Positions 28,280 to 38,943 are shown, counted from the first letter of the stretch. The stretch: 64,000 bases of DNA from Pseudomonas sp. GR 6-02 (GCF_001655615.1 NZ_CP011567.1:5731001-5795000); one strand, 5' to 3'. Made by a program: numbers and translations. Notes: a model not told the origin generated them from the letters alone.

Positions 28280-29734
28280 TTAGACTTCGTTAAGCTGTAC
28301 GCCCAACGCCTTCGCGATGCCTTCTCCATAAGCCGGATCGGCCTTGAAGAAATGCTGTAGCTGACGATCAACCACGTCGCCGGAAACCCCAGCCATTGCA
28401 CCGGCAATGTTGTTGATCAGCAGCGCTTTCTGCTCATCGTTCATCAGACGGAACAGCGCACCCGCGTGACTGTAGTAGTCGGTATCTTCGCGATGATCGT
28501 AACGGTCAGCCGCGCCGCTCAAGGCCAAGGCAGGTTCCGCGTAGTGCGGTGCCTGTTTCGGTGATTCAACGTAGCTGTTCGGCTCGTAGTTCGGCGCCGC
28601 ACCGCCATTACTGCCAAACGCCATCGAACCATCGCGCTGGTAAGTGTTGACCGGACTGCGAGGTGCATTCACTGGCAGCTGCTGGTGATTGGTGCCCACA
28701 CGGTACCGGTGGGCATCCGCGTAAGCGAACACACGCCCCTGCAGCATGCGGTCAGGTGACAGGCCGACGCCTGGGACCATGTTGCTCGGACCGAACGCGG
28801 CCTGCTCGACTTCAGCGAAGTAGTTCAGCGGATTGCGGTTGAGCTCAAGCTCGCCCACTTCGATCAACGGGAACTCTTTCTGCGACCAGGTCTTGGTCAC
28901 GTCAAACGGGTTCTCATAGTGAGTCGAGGCCTGAGCCTCGGTCATGATCTGAATGTTGACACTCCATTTCGGGAAGTCACCGCGCTCAATGGCGCCGAAC
29001 AGGTCACGTTGTGCGTAATCCGGATCGGTGCCGGCCAGGCGCGCCGCTTCTGCCGGAGCGAGGTTCTTGATCCCTTGCTTGGTTTTATAGTGCCACTTCA
29101 CCCAGTGACGCTCGCCATTGGCGTTGATCAAGCTGTAGGTGTGGCTGCCGAAGCCGTGCATGTGACGGTAACCGTCAGGGATGCCGCGATCCGAAAACAG
29201 GATAGTGACCTGGTGCAGCGCCTCAGGCGAATGCGACCAGAAATCCCACATCATCTGCGCGCTTTTCAGGTTGCTTTGCGGCAGACGCTTCTGGGTGTGG
29301 ATAAAGTCAGGGAATTTCAGCGGATCACGGATGAAGAACACCGGCGTGTTGTTGCCGACGATGTCCCAGTTGCCTTCCTCGGTGTAGAACTTCAGGGCAA
29401 AACCACGTGGATCACGCTCGGTGTCAGCCGAGCCGCGCTCGCCACCCACGGTGGAGAATCGCAGGAAGGTCGGGGTTTGTTTGCCGACAGACTCAAACAG
29501 CTTGGCACTGGTGTATTGAGTGATATCGCGAGTCACAGTGAACGTGCCGTAAGCACCCGAGCCTTTGGCGTGTACGCGACGCTCCGGGATGTTTTCACGG
29601 TTGAAGTGGGCAAGCTTCTCGATCAGGTGGAAATCGTCGAGCAGCAGAGGGCCACGAGGGCCGGCGGAGCGGGAATTCTGGTTGTCGGCGACAGGAGCGC
29701 CACTGGCGGTCGTAAGTGTTTTGTTTTGGCTCAT
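28280..29734 (-). CDS. katA: Monofunctional haem catalase KatA
   Basis: A 484-residue small-subunit catalase that breaks down hydrogen peroxide. The distal His is in [12 protein letters not shown] near residue 54, the conserved Asn in GNNTPVFF near residue 127, and the haem-ligating Tyr in [14 protein letters not shown] near residue 337. No signal peptide is seen. GAGGAAGAG precedes the start. The gene order rplQ-katA-bfrA is the P. aeruginosa one. Confidence 0.95.
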   Translation of the reverse strand: MSQNKTLTTASGAPVADNQNSRSAGPRGPLLLDDFHLIEKLAHFNRENIPERRVHAKGSGAYGTFTVTRDITQYTSAKLFESVGKQTPTFLRFSTVGGERGSADTERDPRGFALKFYTEEGNWDIVGNNTPVFFIRDPLKFPDFIHTQKRLPQSNLKSAQMMWDFWSHSPEALHQVTILFSDRGIPDGYRHMHGFGSHTYSLINANGERHWVKWHYKTKQGIKNLAPAEAARLAGTDPDYAQRDLFGAIERGDFPKWSVNIQIMTEAQASTHYENPFDVTKTWSQKEFPLIEVGELELNRNPLNYFAEVEQAAFGPSNMVPGVGLSPDRMLQGRVFAYADAHRYRVGTNHQQLPVNAPRSPVNTYQRDGSMAFGSNGGAAPNYEPNSYVESPKQAPHYAEPALALSGAADRYDHREDTDYYSHAGALFRLMNDEQKALLINNIAGAMAGVSGDVVDRQLQHFFKADPAYGEGIAKALGVQLNEV

Positions 29735-29834
29735 GCGATCTCTTCCTCTGTCAGTCTTGAACTGCCGGCTAAATCGGCTTGGTGGGAAGTATTGATCATC
29801 AACATGACAGTCACAAATTCATTAATTTGTAGAC

Positions 29835-29857
29835 ATCAATAGAAAATTACTAATGAT
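29835..29857. promoter_or_regulatory. Dyad upstream of katA, weak candidate OxyR half-site
   Basis: ATCAATAG and CTAATGAT form an inverted repeat around seven bases (ATAG-N7-CTAA), close to the OxyR half-site ATAG-N7-CTAT. The second half-site expected seven bases further is not present, so this is only suggestive. It lies about 100 bases upstream of the katA start. Confidence 0.3.
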
Positions 29858-29926
29858 CAACCCAAGCATATAGTGCCTATAGGGAAGGGTTTGAAGCTTG
29901 TACGCAGAGCGCATTTCTTGCAGGCA

Positions 29927-29952
29927 CAAAAAACCGGGCACTAGGCCCGGTT
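29927..29952 (-). terminator. Terminator after rplQ (end of alpha operon)
   Basis: AACCGGGC / GCCCGGTT stem with a short loop followed on the minus strand by TTTTTTGTG. It ends the rpsM-rplQ transcription unit. Confidence 0.88.
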
Positions 29953-29972
29953 CTTTGTTTCAGACTGACGTC

Positions 29973-30359
29973 TTACTCAGCGGATACAGCTTCACCGCCG
30001 ACAGCACGATCAACCAACTCGACGTACGCCATAGGCGCGTTGTCGCCAGCGCGGAAACCGCACTTGAGGATGCGCAGGTAGCCACCCTCACGGGTAGCGT
30101 AACGCTTGCCCAGGTCGTTGAAGAGCTTACCAACGATAGCTTTCGAACGAGTACGGTCGAAAGCCAGACGGCGGTTAGCCAGGCTGTCTGTCTTGGCCAA
30201 AGTGATCAGCGGCTCAGCAACGCGGCGCAGTTCTTTGGCTTTTGGCAGTGTAGTTTTGATCAGCTCGTGCTCGAACAGCGACACCGCCATGTTTTGAAAC
30301 ATGGCCTTGCGGTGCGAGCTGGTGCGGCTCAGGTGACGACCACTTTTACGATGACGCAT
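29973..30359 (-). CDS. rplQ: 50S ribosomal protein L17
   Basis: 128 residues, the standard length. The N-terminus ([16 protein letters not shown]) is the conserved 23S rRNA-contacting region near the exit tunnel. Last gene of the alpha operon, 42 bases after rpoA and 20 bases before its terminator. Confidence 0.98.
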   Translation of the reverse strand: MRHRKSGRHLSRTSSHRKAMFQNMAVSLFEHELIKTTLPKAKELRRVAEPLITLAKTDSLANRRLAFDRTRSKAIVGKLFNDLGKRYATREGGYLRILKCGFRAGDNAPMAYVELVDRAVGGEAVSAE

Positions 30360-30401
30360 GGTTCATTCCTTACCAAACACAACGTTCGGTGATTACGACG
30401 A

Positions 30402-31403
30402 TCAGGCAGTCGCCTTGTCGTCCTTCTTAAGACTTGCAGGCGGCCAGTTGTCGAGGCGCATGCCGAGGGACAGACCGCGGGAGGCCAGAACGTCCTTGAT
30501 TTCAGTCAAGGATTTCTTGCCAAGGTTCGGAGTCTTCAACAGCTCTACTTCGGTACGCTGAATCAGGTCGCCGATGTAGTAGATGTTTTCCGCCTTAAGG
30601 CAGTTAGCCGAACGTACAGTCAGTTCCAGATCGTCAACCGGGCGAAGCAGGATCGGATCGATCTCGTCTTCCTGCTCGACAACCACTGGCTCACTGTCAC
30701 CTTTGAGATCGACGAACGCAGCCAACTGCTGTTGCAGAATGGTTGCAGCACGGCGAATAGCCTCTTCAGGATCCAGGGTACCGTTGGTTTCCAGATCAAT
30801 AACCAGCTTGTCCAGGTTAGTACGCTGTTCGACACGGGCGTTTTCCACCACGTATGCGATACGGCGAACCGGGCTGAACGAAGAGTCAAGCTGCAAGCGA
30901 CCGATGCTGCGGCTTTCGTCTTCATCGCTCTGACGCGAGTCTGCCGGTTCATAACCACGACCACGAGCTACGGTGAGCTTCATGTTCAGGGCGCCGTTAG
31001 ACGCCAGGTTAGCGATTACGTGATCGGGGTTAACGATCTCGACATCATGATCCAGCTGAATATCGGCAGCGGTAACCACCCCCGAACCCTTCTTCGACAA
31101 GGTCAGCGTAACTTCGTCTCGACCGTGCAGCTTGATAGCCAGACCTTTAAGGTTCAACAGGATTTCAATTACGTCTTCCTGTACACCTTCGATGGCGCTG
31201 TACTCGTGGAGCACACCGTCAATCTCGGCCTCGACTACTGCACAGCCGGGCATTGAGGACAACAGGATGCGGCGCAGCGCGTTGCCCAGGGTGTGGCCGA
31301 AACCACGCTCGAGAGGCTCGAGTGTGATCTTGGCGCGGGTTGGACTGACAACCTGCACATCAATATGGCGGGGTGTCAGGAACTCATTTACCGAAATCTG
31401 CAT
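30402..31403 (-). CDS. rpoA: RNA polymerase alpha subunit
   Basis: A 333-residue subunit that nucleates polymerase assembly. Residues 1-235 are the dimerising N-terminal domain; after a flexible linker, the C-terminal domain (from ~250) carries the UP-element and activator-binding surface, including the arginine in [14 protein letters not shown]. It sits between rpsD and rplQ, so its supply follows ribosomal protein synthesis. AGGTG lies before the start. Confidence 0.99.
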   Translation of the reverse strand: MQISVNEFLTPRHIDVQVVSPTRAKITLEPLERGFGHTLGNALRRILLSSMPGCAVVEAEIDGVLHEYSAIEGVQEDVIEILLNLKGLAIKLHGRDEVTLTLSKKGSGVVTAADIQLDHDVEIVNPDHVIANLASNGALNMKLTVARGRGYEPADSRQSDEDESRSIGRLQLDSSFSPVRRIAYVVENARVEQRTNLDKLVIDLETNGTLDPEEAIRRAATILQQQLAAFVDLKGDSEPVVVEQEDEIDPILLRPVDDLELTVRSANCLKAENIYYIGDLIQRTEVELLKTPNLGKKSLTEIKDVLASRGLSLGMRLDNWPPASLKKDDKATA

Positions 31404-31425
31404 GGATGCACCTATTTTCTAGCCC

Positions 31426-32046
31426 TTACTTGGAGTAGAGCTCGACAATCAGGCTTTCGTTGATGTCGGCGGACAGATCACTGCGAGCAGGAACGTTCTT
31501 GAAAACGCCCGACTTCTTCTCAGTGTCTACTTCTACCCATTCTACGCGGCCACGTTGGGCACACAGATCGAGAGCTTGGACAATGCGAAGTTGGTTCTTT
31601 GCTTTCTCGCGAACTGCGACCACGTCACCAGCACGAACCTGGTAGGACGGAACGTTTACGGTCTGACCGTTAACGCTGATCGACTTGTGCGATACCAGCT
31701 GACGGGATTCGGCACGAGTAGAGCCAAAACCCATACGGTATACAACGTTGTCCAGACGGCATTCGAGCAGTTGCAACAGGTTTTCGCCAGTTGCGCCTTT
31801 CTTGCCAGCAGCTTCTTTGTAGTAGCCGCTGAATTGACGCTCGAGAACGCCGTAGATACGACGGACCTTCTGCTTTTCACGCAGTTGGGTGCCGTAGTCG
31901 GACTGGCGACCGCGGCGTTGGCCGTGGATACCAGGTGCTGCTTCGATGTTGCACTTCGATTCGATCGCGCGCACGCCGCTCTTCAGAAAGAGATCGGTGC
32001 CTTCGCGACGAGCGAGTTTGCATTTTGGACCAATGTAACGAGCCAT
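31426..32046 (-). CDS. rpsD: 30S ribosomal protein S4
   Basis: 206 residues. A primary 16S rRNA-binding protein; in E. coli it also represses translation of the alpha operon, and the same gene order makes that possible here, though no pseudoknot target was traced. Conserved N-terminus [15 protein letters not shown] and S4 RNA-binding domain (residues ~96-160, [15 protein letters not shown]). Confidence 0.98.
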   Translation of the reverse strand: MARYIGPKCKLARREGTDLFLKSGVRAIESKCNIEAAPGIHGQRRGRQSDYGTQLREKQKVRRIYGVLERQFSGYYKEAAGKKGATGENLLQLLECRLDNVVYRMGFGSTRAESRQLVSHKSISVNGQTVNVPSYQVRAGDVVAVREKAKNQLRIVQALDLCAQRGRVEWVEVDTEKKSGVFKNVPARSDLSADINESLIVELYSK

Positions 32047-32064
32047 TCTTTACAATCTCCTGGA

Positions 32065-32454
32065 TTACACGCGGCGCTTCTTCGGCGGACGGCACCCGTT
32101 GTGCGGGATTGGCGTCACGTCGGTGATGCTGGCGATCTTGTAGCCACAGCCGTTCAAAGCGCGGACTGCGGATTCACGACCTGGACCTGGACCTTTGACG
32201 TTAACGTCGAGGTTTTTCAGGCCGTATTCCAGCGCAGCTTGACCAGCACGTTCAGCAGCTACTTGAGCAGCGAACGGGGTGGACTTGCGGGAACCGCGGA
32301 AACCCGAACCACCGGAGGTAGCCCAGGAAAGAGCGTTACCTTGACGGTCGGTGATGGTCACGATGGTGTTGTTAAAAGAAGCATGGATGTGGGCGATGCC
32401 ATCAACCACTGTCTTTTTAACTTTTTTACGAGGACGAGCAGCAGGTTTTGCCAT
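32065..32454 (-). CDS. rpsK: 30S ribosomal protein S11
   Basis: 129 residues of the small-subunit platform. It shows the conserved [15 protein letters not shown] and a C-terminal [21 protein letters not shown]. Located 30 bases after rpsM and 18 bases before rpsD in the alpha operon. Confidence 0.98.
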   Translation of the reverse strand: MAKPAARPRKKVKKTVVDGIAHIHASFNNTIVTITDRQGNALSWATSGGSGFRGSRKSTPFAAQVAAERAGQAALEYGLKNLDVNVKGPGPGRESAVRALNGCGYKIASITDVTPIPHNGCRPPKKRRV

Positions 32455-32484
32455 GATTAATTTCCTGTCGATTCGCTGGGGCGA

Positions 32485-32841
32485 TTACTTGCGGATCGGC
32501 TTACGCGGACCTTTACGGGTACGCGCGTTGGTCTTGGTACGCTGACCGCGTACTGGCAGACCACGACGATGACGCAGACCGCGATAGCAACCGAGGTCCA
32601 TCAAACGCTTGATTTTCATGTTGATTTCGCGACGCAGGTCACCTTCAGTGGTGAACTTCGCCACTTCGCCACGCAGCTGTTCAATCTGCTCGTCGCTCAG
32701 ATCTTTGATCTTTGCCGCTGGGTTTACCCCAGTCACTGCACAAATTTTCTGTGCAGTAGTGCGACCAACACCATAGATGTAGGTCAGCGAGATAACAGTA
32801 TGCTTGTTATCTGGAATGTTAACGCCTGCAATACGGGCCAT
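32485..32841 (-). CDS. rpsM: 30S ribosomal protein S13
   Basis: 118 residues. S13 sits in the 30S head and forms bridges to the 50S subunit; it has the helix-hairpin-helix ([13 protein letters not shown]) and the basic tail [15 protein letters not shown]. First gene of the alpha operon, with its own promoter-like sequence at 32901-32929. Confidence 0.98.
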   Translation of the reverse strand: MARIAGVNIPDNKHTVISLTYIYGVGRTTAQKICAVTGVNPAAKIKDLSDEQIEQLRGEVAKFTTEGDLRREINMKIKRLMDLGCYRGLRHRRGLPVRGQRTKTNARTRKGPRKPIRK

Positions 32842-32900
32842 TCAGTGGGACTCCAATTGACAGCTACCTACGCCCCGGAAGCCAAGAAATAGGGCGCGAG

Positions 32901-32929
32901 ATAATATCGCTGTAATAACAAATAATCAA
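32901..32929 (-). promoter_or_regulatory. Promoter before rpsM (alpha operon)
   Basis: On the minus strand TTGATT (32924-32929) and TATTAT (32901-32906) are separated by 17 bases, a near-consensus sigma-70 promoter about 60 bases before rpsM. Confidence 0.65.
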
Positions 32930-32953
32930 CCCGGCAGCGCACTAGCTGCCGGG
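32930..32953 (-). terminator. Hairpin between rpmJ and rpsM
   Basis: Perfect 9-bp stem CCCGGCAGC / GCTGCCGGG with a 6-base loop, directly followed on the minus strand by TTGATTATTTGTT. It may partly end the spc transcript just before the alpha promoter, whose -35 box abuts it. The T-run is imperfect. Confidence 0.55.
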
Positions 32954-32971
32954 CTTGAAGCACAATCACAC

Positions 32972-33088
32972 TCAGCCTTGGCGCTGTTTGTGACGCGGTT
33001 CCGCGCTGCAAATTACTCGAACAACACCTTCGCGGCGAATAATCTTGCAGTTACGGCACAGCTTTTTCACCGATGCACGAACTTTCAT
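32972..33088 (-). CDS. rpmJ: 50S ribosomal protein L36 (zinc-ribbon form)
   Basis: 38 residues. It reads [14 protein letters not shown]..., with zinc ligands C11, C14, C27 and H33, so this is the zinc-dependent paralogue. GAGGAG lies eight bases before the start. It lies 27 bases after secY, closing the spc operon. Confidence 0.95.
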
Positions 33089-33115
33089 CACCAACTCCTC
33101 GAACCTTATGGGTAC

Positions 33116-34444
33116 TCAGCGCAACATGCCGCTGCCGTAACCCTTCAGGTTGGCTTTCTTCATCAGGGATTCGTACTGGTGCGAAACGAGGTGCGATTGT
33201 ACTTGGGACATGAAGTCCATCACAACCACGACCACGATCAGCAACGAGGTCCCGCCAAGGTAGAACGGTACGTTTGCTGCAACCACCAGGAACTGGGGCA
33301 ACAGGCAGACGGCCGTCATGTAAAGAGCACCGAACATGGTCAAGCGAGTCAGAACGCCATCAATGTAGCGCGCAGACTGCTCACCTGGACGGATGCCCGG
33401 AATAAAGGCACCGGACTTCTTCAGGTTTTCCGCTACGTCTTTCGGATTGAACATCAACGCCGTATAGAAGAAGCAGAAGAAAATAATCCCTGCACTAAAC
33501 AGCAGAATATTCAACGGCTGACCAGGAGCGATCGACTGCGAGATGTCCTGCAACCAGCCCATACCTTCAGACTGACCGAACCAGGCACCCAACGAAGCCG
33601 GGAACAGCAAAATGCTGCTCGCGAAAATAGCCGGAATAACACCGGCCATGTTCACCTTCAGCGGCAAGTGGCTGGTCTGCGCAGCGAAGACCTTACGGCC
33701 CTGCTGACGCTTGGCGTAGTGAACAGCAATACGACGCTGGCCACGCTCAATGAACACCACGAAACCGATAATCGCTACTGCCAGCAAACCGATGGCAACC
33801 AGGGCGAAGATGTTGATATCACCCTGACGTGCAGACTCGAAAGACTGCCCGATCGCTCTCGGAAGACCGGCGACGATACCCGAAAAAATCAACATCGAGA
33901 TACCGTTGCCAACACCACGCTCAGTAATCTGCTCACCCAGCCACATCATGAACATCGCACCAGCCACAAAAGTGGATACCGCGACGAAATGGAAGCCAAA
34001 GTCACCAGTGAACGCAACGCCCTGCCCCGCCAGACCAATGGACATGCCAATAGCCTGGACGAGAGCGAGGACGACAGTGCCGTAGCGGGTGTACTGGCTG
34101 ATCTTGCGACGGCCAGCTTCACCTTCCTTCTTCAACTGTTCCAGCTGCGGGCTGACGGCGGTCATCAGTTGCATGATGATCGATGCCGAAATGTACGGCA
34201 TGATCCCCAGTGCAAAGATACTCATCCGCTCCAGCGCGCCGCCGGAAAACATGTTGAACAAGCTAAGAATGGTCCCCTCATTCTGTCGAAACAGGTCCGC
34301 GAGTCGGTCCGGGTTGATACCTGGAACCGGGATGTGTGCGCCTATTCGGTAGACGATAATCGCCAGGAACAGAAAACGCAGACGAGCCCAGAGTTCAGAC
34401 ATACCGCCTTTGCCGAGCGCAGAGAGAGCACCTTGCTTAGCCAT
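33116..34444 (-). CDS. secY: Protein translocase subunit SecY
   Basis: A 442-residue integral membrane protein with ten helices, forming the protein-conducting channel with SecE and SecG. Conserved elements include [17 protein letters not shown] near residue 36 and [21 protein letters not shown] near residue 330. The start codon directly follows the rplO stop, so the two are translationally coupled. secE is in this window too, at 59860. Confidence 0.98.
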   Translation of the reverse strand: MAKQGALSALGKGGMSELWARLRFLFLAIIVYRIGAHIPVPGINPDRLADLFRQNEGTILSLFNMFSGGALERMSIFALGIMPYISASIIMQLMTAVSPQLEQLKKEGEAGRRKISQYTRYGTVVLALVQAIGMSIGLAGQGVAFTGDFGFHFVAVSTFVAGAMFMMWLGEQITERGVGNGISMLIFSGIVAGLPRAIGQSFESARQGDINIFALVAIGLLAVAIIGFVVFIERGQRRIAVHYAKRQQGRKVFAAQTSHLPLKVNMAGVIPAIFASSILLFPASLGAWFGQSEGMGWLQDISQSIAPGQPLNILLFSAGIIFFCFFYTALMFNPKDVAENLKKSGAFIPGIRPGEQSARYIDGVLTRLTMFGALYMTAVCLLPQFLVVAANVPFYLGGTSLLIVVVVVMDFMSQVQSHLVSHQYESLMKKANLKGYGSGMLR

Positions 34445-34882
34445 TTATTCCTCGAACTTGCCGCCAGCTGCTTCGATAGCCGCACGCGCACCTTTGGTGG
34501 CGCCGATTCCCTTTCCGATGGTGACAGCGCGAGTAACTTCGCCGGACAGCATGATTTTCACACGCTGAACGTTGACGTTGATCACGTTGGCATCTTTCAG
34601 GGACTGCACGGTGACGATGTCGCCTTCCACTTTAGCCAGCTCGGACAGACGCACTTCTGCGCGGTCCATGGCTTTCAGGGAAACGAAACCAAACTTCGGC
34701 AGGCGACGATGCAGCGGCTGTTGACCGCCTTCAAAGCCTGGAGCAATGGTGCCACCGGAGCGGGAGGTTTGACCTTTGTGACCACGGCCACCAGTCTTAC
34801 CCAAACCGCTACCGATACCACGGCCCGGACGATGCTTTTCGCGACGGGAACCCGGCGCTGGACTCAGATCATTGAGTTTCAT
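34445..34882 (-). CDS. rplO: 50S ribosomal protein L15
   Basis: 145 residues. The N-terminal Gly/Arg-rich extension ([20 protein letters not shown]) threads into 23S rRNA, and the globular domain holds the conserved PKFGFVS. It abuts secY with no gap and follows rpmD by three bases. Confidence 0.98.
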   Translation of the reverse strand: MKLNDLSPAPGSRREKHRPGRGIGSGLGKTGGRGHKGQTSRSGGTIAPGFEGGQQPLHRRLPKFGFVSLKAMDRAEVRLSELAKVEGDIVTVQSLKDANVINVNVQRVKIMLSGEVTRAVTIGKGIGATKGARAAIEAAGGKFEE

Positions 34883-34885
34883 CGA

Positions 34886-35062
34886 TTAACCCTCGACACG
34901 CAGCATGTAGTAAGCCTTGTTGATCATCCCGCGATTCTCGGGAGTATCCTGGACTTCTACAGTGTGACCGATGCGACGCAGACCCAGACCCTTAACGCAC
35001 AGTTTGTGGTTAGGGATGCGGCCGGTCATGCTTTTGATCAGCGTAACTTTAACGGTAGCCAT
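34886..35062 (-). CDS. rpmD: 50S ribosomal protein L30
   Basis: 58 residues, [20 protein letters not shown] at the start and a C-terminal YYMLRVEG. Standard bacterial L30 length. Located two bases after rpsE and three before rplO. Confidence 0.96.
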
Positions 35063-35064
35063 GA

Positions 35065-35565
35065 TCAGAAGATCTCCTTGACGCTTTTGCCACGCTTGGC
35101 GGCAATGGATTCAGGAGACTGCATTGCTTTCAAACCCTTGAAAGTGGCGTGAACCACGTTTACCGGGTTAGTCGAGCCGTAGCACTTGGCCAGAACGTTC
35201 TGAACGCCAGCAACTTCGAGGACAGCACGCATAGCGCCGCCAGCGATGATACCGGTACCTTCAGAAGCAGGCTGCATGTACACCTTCGAAGCGCCGTGGG
35301 CGGACTTCATTGCGTACTGCAGAGTGGTGCCGTTCAGATCAACCTGGATCATGTTGCGGCGAGCAGCTTCCATTGCCTTCTGGATCGCAGCAGGCACTTC
35401 ACGCGACTTGCCACGGCCGAAGCCAACGCGCCCTTTACCATCACCAACCACGGTCAACGCGGTGAAAGTGAAGATACGGCCGCCTTTAACGGTTTTGGCT
35501 ACGCGGTTAACTTGAACCAGCTTCTCGATGTAGCCTTCGTCGCGCTTTTGGTCGTTATTTGACAT
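35065..35565 (-). CDS. rpsE: 30S ribosomal protein S5
   Basis: 166 residues. It helps decoding accuracy and contacts the helix-34 region; the spectinomycin loop ([15 protein letters not shown]) is wild type in appearance, with no deletion. Two bases separate it from rpmD and three from rplR. Confidence 0.98.
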
Positions 35566-35568
35566 AAC

Positions 35569-35919
35569 TTAGAACTCCAGCCCAGCTTCACGAGCAGCAT
35601 CAGCCAGCGCCTTGACGCGGCCGTGGTACTTGAAGCCAGAGCGGTCGAAAGCCACCTGCGAGACGCCAGCGGCTTTAGCACGCGTAGCGACCAGCTGGCC
35701 AACCTTAGTGGCCGCGTCGATGTTGCCGGTGGCACCATCACGCAGTTCTTTATCCAAAGTCGAGGCACTTGCCAGGACTTTGTTGCCGTCGGCCGAAATG
35801 ACCTGGGCGTAGATGTGCTGCGACGAGCGGAACACGCAGAGACGCACGACTTCGAGTTCGTGCATTTTCAGGCGTGCTTTGCGAGCGCGACGCAGTCGAG
35901 TAACTTTTTTGTCGGTCAT
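35569..35919 (-). CDS. rplR: 50S ribosomal protein L18
   Basis: 116 residues. It carries 5S rRNA into the central protuberance with L5 and L25; the basic N-terminus ([16 protein letters not shown]) and [21 protein letters not shown] are conserved. Confidence 0.98.
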   Translation of the reverse strand: MTDKKVTRLRRARKARLKMHELEVVRLCVFRSSQHIYAQVISADGNKVLASASTLDKELRDGATGNIDAATKVGQLVATRAKAAGVSQVAFDRSGFKYHGRVKALADAAREAGLEF

Positions 35920-35929
35920 TTGCTATGCC

Positions 35930-36463
35930 CTACTTCTTCTTGGCTTCTTTACGACGGACGACTTCGTCCGCGTAGCGCACACCTTTGCCTTTGTACGGCT
36001 CTGGTGGACGGAAGTCGCGGATCTCGGCGGCCACTTGACCTACCAGCTGCTTGTCGATGCCCTTGATCAGGATATCGGTCTGGCTAGGAGTCTCAGCGGT
36101 GATGCCTTCCGGCAGTTCATAATCCACTGGGTGCGAGAAGCCAAGAGCCAGGTTCAGCACTGTGCCTTTTGCTTGCGCTTTGTAACCAACACCGACCAGC
36201 TGGAGCTTACGCTCGAAGCCTTGGCTTACGCCTTGGACCATGTTGTTTACCAACGCACGAGTGGTACCAGCCATTGCGCGAGTTTGTTGATCGCCATTGC
36301 GAGCAGCGAAACGCAGCTCACCAGCCTCTTCAACGATCTCAACGGACGAATGGATGTTCAGTTCGAGAGTGCCCTTGGCACCCTTCACCGAAAGCTGTTG
36401 GCCTGCGAATTTGACTTCGACACCGGCTGGCAGCTTAACGGGGTTCTTAGCGACGCGTGACAT
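35930..36463 (-). CDS. rplF: 50S ribosomal protein L6
   Basis: 177 residues with two repeated alpha/beta domains. It lies near the factor-binding centre of the 50S. The end [22 protein letters not shown] is conserved. Twelve bases separate it from rpsH. Confidence 0.98.
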   Translation of the reverse strand: MSRVAKNPVKLPAGVEVKFAGQQLSVKGAKGTLELNIHSSVEIVEEAGELRFAARNGDQQTRAMAGTTRALVNNMVQGVSQGFERKLQLVGVGYKAQAKGTVLNLALGFSHPVDYELPEGITAETPSQTDILIKGIDKQLVGQVAAEIRDFRPPEPYKGKGVRYADEVVRRKEAKKK

Positions 36464-36475
36464 GCTTATCCCCCC

Positions 36476-36868
36476 TTAGAACACAGTGCAAAGAACTTCG
36501 CCGCCGACACCGGCAGCGCGCGCAGCACGATCCGTCATCACACCTTTGTTGGTGGAGACGATAGACACACCGAGACCGCCACGAACTTTTGGCAGATCAT
36601 CGACGGACTTGTACTGACGCAGGCCTGGACGGCTAACGCGCTTCACTTCCTCGATGACCGGACGGCCTTCGAAGTACTTCAGCTCGATGGACAGCAGTGG
36701 CTTGATTTCGCTGCTGATCTGATAACCCGCAATGTAACCTTCGTCCTTCAGGACTTTGGCAACAGCTACCTTCAAAGTAGAAGATGGCATGCTTACGACG
36801 GACTTTTCAGCCATCTGGGCATTACGGATTCGAGTTAGCATGTCCGCTAACGGGTCCTGCATACTCAT
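36476..36868 (-). CDS. rpsH: 30S ribosomal protein S8
   Basis: 130 residues. S8 binds 16S rRNA helix 21 and in E. coli represses the spc operon by binding mRNA near rplE. It starts [18 protein letters not shown] and ends [11 protein letters not shown]. It is separated from rpsN by an unusually long 209-base gap carrying hairpins and a promoter-like sequence. Confidence 0.98.
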   Translation of the reverse strand: MSMQDPLADMLTRIRNAQMAEKSVVSMPSSTLKVAVAKVLKDEGYIAGYQISSEIKPLLSIELKYFEGRPVIEEVKRVSRPGLRQYKSVDDLPKVRGGLGVSIVSTNKGVMTDRAARAAGVGGEVLCTVF

Positions 36869-36890
36869 GGGCTAGACGCTCCTAATACAC

Positions 36891-36911
36891 AAAAAATTAG
36901 CCTTGCGGCTA
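36891..36911 (-). terminator. Small hairpin with T-run just before rpsH
   Basis: On the minus strand TAGCC-GCAA-GGCTA, a 5-bp stem closed by a GNRA-type tetraloop, followed by ATTTTTTG. It lies about 25 bases before the rpsH start and looks like a weak terminator or attenuator. Confidence 0.45.
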
Positions 36912-36937
36912 CTACGTGTCGCCGAGTACATCCGCGC

Positions 36938-36965
36938 AAAAAAACACGGGCTCAGGCGAGCCGGG
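36938..36965 (-). terminator. Terminator-like hairpin in the rpsN-rpsH gap
   Basis: On the minus strand CCCGGCTC-GCCT-GAGCCCGTG followed by seven Ts (36938-36944). It fits an intrinsic terminator or attenuator inside the spc operon, just downstream of the promoter-like sequence at 36967-36995. Confidence 0.6.
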
Positions 36966-36966
36966 T

Positions 36967-36995
36967 ATTCTAGACACACCCCACAAATGAATCAA
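36967..36995 (-). promoter_or_regulatory. Internal spc promoter upstream of rpsH
   Basis: TTGATT (36990-36995) and TAGAAT (36967-36972) on the minus strand, spaced 17 bases, near-consensus sigma-70. The -35 box lies within the right arm of the hairpin at 36989-37016. Transcripts would start close to the terminator-like hairpin at 36938-36965. Confidence 0.6.
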
Positions 36996-37016
36996 GCCCC
37001 AATAGGGGCTTGATTC
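36989..37016 (-). other. Perfect 12-bp inverted repeat after rpsN
   Basis: GAATCAAGCCCC / GGGGCTTGATTC with a 4-base loop. Followed on the minus strand by ATTTGTGG, so a weak terminator, or an RNA protein-binding hairpin. Confidence 0.6.
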
Positions 37017-37077
37017 AAGTTCAAGGTCTCCGATGGTCAGGATCTTGCGACCCCGAACACCGAGACTTCGACAGTGC

Positions 37078-37383
37078 TTACCAGCTGGCTTTAACCAGAC
37101 CAGGTACGTCACCACGCATTGCAGCTTCACGCAGTTTGTTACGGCCAAGGCCGAACTTGCGGTAAACGCCGTGTGGACGACCGGTCAGGCGGCAGCGGTT
37201 ACGCATGCGCGAAGCGCTTGCGTCACGTGGCTGCTTCTGCAGGGCTACTGTAGCTTCCCAACGCGCTTCTGGACTTGCGTTCAGATCAACGATGATAGCT
37301 TTCAGTGCTGCACGCTTTTTGGCGTACTTGGCAACCGTGAGCTGACGCTTCAGCTCGCGGTTTTTCATGCTCATCTTGGCCAT
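37078..37383 (-). CDS. rpsN: 30S ribosomal protein S14 (zinc-free type)
   Basis: 101 residues, [15 protein letters not shown] at the start. It lacks CxxC pairs (only one Cys, in [12 protein letters not shown]), so it is the long zinc-independent form. Start 37383 follows TAGGAAAATGG and fits the family. Thirteen bases after rplE. Confidence 0.97.
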   Translation of the reverse strand: MAKMSMKNRELKRQLTVAKYAKKRAALKAIIVDLNASPEARWEATVALQKQPRDASASRMRNRCRLTGRPHGVYRKFGLGRNKLREAAMRGDVPGLVKASW

Positions 37384-37396
37384 TTTCCTACTCCAA

Positions 37397-37936
37397 TCAG
37401 TTGCGGAACGGGAATTTGAAAGCACGCAACAGGGCGCGACCTTCATCATCGTTCTTGGCAGTGGTGGTCAGGGTAATGTCCAGACCGCGGAGAGCATCGA
37501 TCTTGTCGTAGTCGATTTCCGGGAAGATGATCTGCTCTTTAACGCCCATGCTGTAGTTACCACGACCATCGAAGGACTTGGCATTCAGGCCGCGGAAGTC
37601 GCGAACCCGAGGCAGGGAGATCGACAGCAGACGATCCAGGAACTCGTACATACGCTCACGGCGCAGGGTCACTTTGACGCCGATCGGCCAACCTTCACGG
37701 ACTTTAAAGCCAGCGATGGATTTCCGAGCGTAGGTCACAACGACTTTCTGGCCGGTGATCTTTTCCAGGTCAGCAACAGCGTGCTCGATGACTTTTTTGT
37801 CGCCGATCGCTTCGCCCAGACCCATGTTCAGGGTGATTTTGGTAACGCGCGGAACTTCCATCACGTTCGAAAGCTTAAGTTCTTCCTTAAGTTTCGGTGC
37901 GATTTCCTTCCGGTAAATCTCTTTTAGTCGTGCCAT
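37397..37936 (-). CDS. rplE: 50S ribosomal protein L5
   Basis: 179 residues, binding 5S rRNA and the P-site tRNA. Conserved motifs [16 protein letters not shown] and [15 protein letters not shown]. In E. coli the S8 repressor acts on mRNA around the start of this gene. Confidence 0.98.
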   Translation of the reverse strand: MARLKEIYRKEIAPKLKEELKLSNVMEVPRVTKITLNMGLGEAIGDKKVIEHAVADLEKITGQKVVVTYARKSIAGFKVREGWPIGVKVTLRRERMYEFLDRLLSISLPRVRDFRGLNAKSFDGRGNYSMGVKEQIIFPEIDYDKIDALRGLDITLTTTAKNDDEGRALLRAFKFPFRN

Positions 37937-37956
37937 GGTCTTCTACCTAGCAGTGT

Positions 37957-38271
37957 TCAAGCATCAACCGCTTTTTGGGTCGACTTGAAGACACGAATTT
38001 TCTTACCGTCTTCTACTTTGAAACCAACGCGGTCAGCCTTGTTGGTTTCGCCGTTGAAGATGGCGACGTTGGAAGCGTGCAGTGGCGCTTCTTTCTCGAC
38101 GATACCGCCCTGTACGCCCGACATCGGGTTAGGCTTGGTATGACGCTTGACCAGGTTCAGACCACCAACGACCAGACGGTCATCAGCAAGAACCTTCAGC
38201 ACCTTACCGCGCTTACCTTTGTCTTTGCCGGCGATCACGATGATCTCGTCGTCACGACGAATCTTTTGCAT
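37957..38271 (-). CDS. rplX: 50S ribosomal protein L24
   Basis: 104 residues; an assembly initiator beside the exit tunnel. The KOW motif [17 protein letters not shown] is at residues ~8-24. Confidence 0.98.
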   Translation of the reverse strand: MQKIRRDDEIIVIAGKDKGKRGKVLKVLADDRLVVGGLNLVKRHTKPNPMSGVQGGIVEKEAPLHASNVAIFNGETNKADRVGFKVEDGKKIRVFKSTQKAVDA

Positions 38272-38282
38272 GTCGGATCTCC

Positions 38283-38651
38283 TTACAGCACTTCTGGGGC
38301 GAGCGAGACGATCTTCATGAACTTCTCAGTACGAAGTTCACGGGTCACTGGCCCAAAGATACGGGTGCCGATCGGCTCTTGCTTGTTGTTCAGAAGAACA
38401 GCAGCGTTGCCATCAAAGCGGATAATGGAGCCATCTGCACGGCGAACGCCGTGACGAGTGCGGACTACAACAGCAGTCATCACTTGGCCTTTTTTCACCT
38501 TACCGCGAGGAATTGCTTCCTTCACGGTAACTTTGATGATGTCACCGATACCAGCGTAACGACGATGGGAGCCACCCAGCACCTTGATGCACATAACGCG
38601 GCGAGCGCCGCTGTTATCGGCCACATCGAGCATGGATTGAGTCTGAATCAT
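38283..38651 (-). CDS. rplN: 50S ribosomal protein L14
   Basis: 122 residues, [24 protein letters not shown] start. It forms bridge B8 with 16S rRNA. First gene of the spc group, 23 bases after rpsQ. Confidence 0.98.
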   Translation of the reverse strand: MIQTQSMLDVADNSGARRVMCIKVLGGSHRRYAGIGDIIKVTVKEAIPRGKVKKGQVMTAVVVRTRHGVRRADGSIIRFDGNAAVLLNNKQEPIGTRIFGPVTRELRTEKFMKIVSLAPEVL

Positions 38652-38674
38652 ATAATTTCTCCGACCCCTAGTCC

Positions 38675-38941
38675 TTAGACTTCCACAGCGCGTTCGAGAA
38701 CATCAACCAGCGCCCAAGACTTGGTCTTGGCCAAAGGACGAGTTTCACGAATAGTGACTTTGTCGCCGATGTGGCACTGATTGGTTTCGTCGTGCGCGTG
38801 CAGCTTAGTCGAACGCTTAACGTATTTACCGTAGATCGGGTGCTTAACGCGACGCTCGATCAGAACGGTGATGGTTTTGTCCATCTTGTCGCTGACAACA
38901 CGGCCAGTCAGCGTACGGACAGTTTTTTCGGCTTCAGCCAT
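38675..38941 (-). CDS. rpsQ: 30S ribosomal protein S17
   Basis: 88 residues, with [21 protein letters not shown]. Last gene of the S10 group; two bases after rpmC. Confidence 0.98.
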   Translation of the reverse strand: MAEAEKTVRTLTGRVVSDKMDKTITVLIERRVKHPIYGKYVKRSTKLHAHDETNQCHIGDKVTIRETRPLAKTKSWALVDVLERAVEV

Positions 38942-38943
38942 GA

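Noticed and set aside
29821..29890. A full tetrameric OxyR site before katA.
   Set aside because: Only one ATAG-N7-CTAA half is recognisable; the second half at the expected seven-base spacing is missing.
32978..35152. A 724-residue open frame opposite secY-rplO-rpmD-rpsE.
   Set aside because: It crosses four genes on the other strand, low complexity and no domain.
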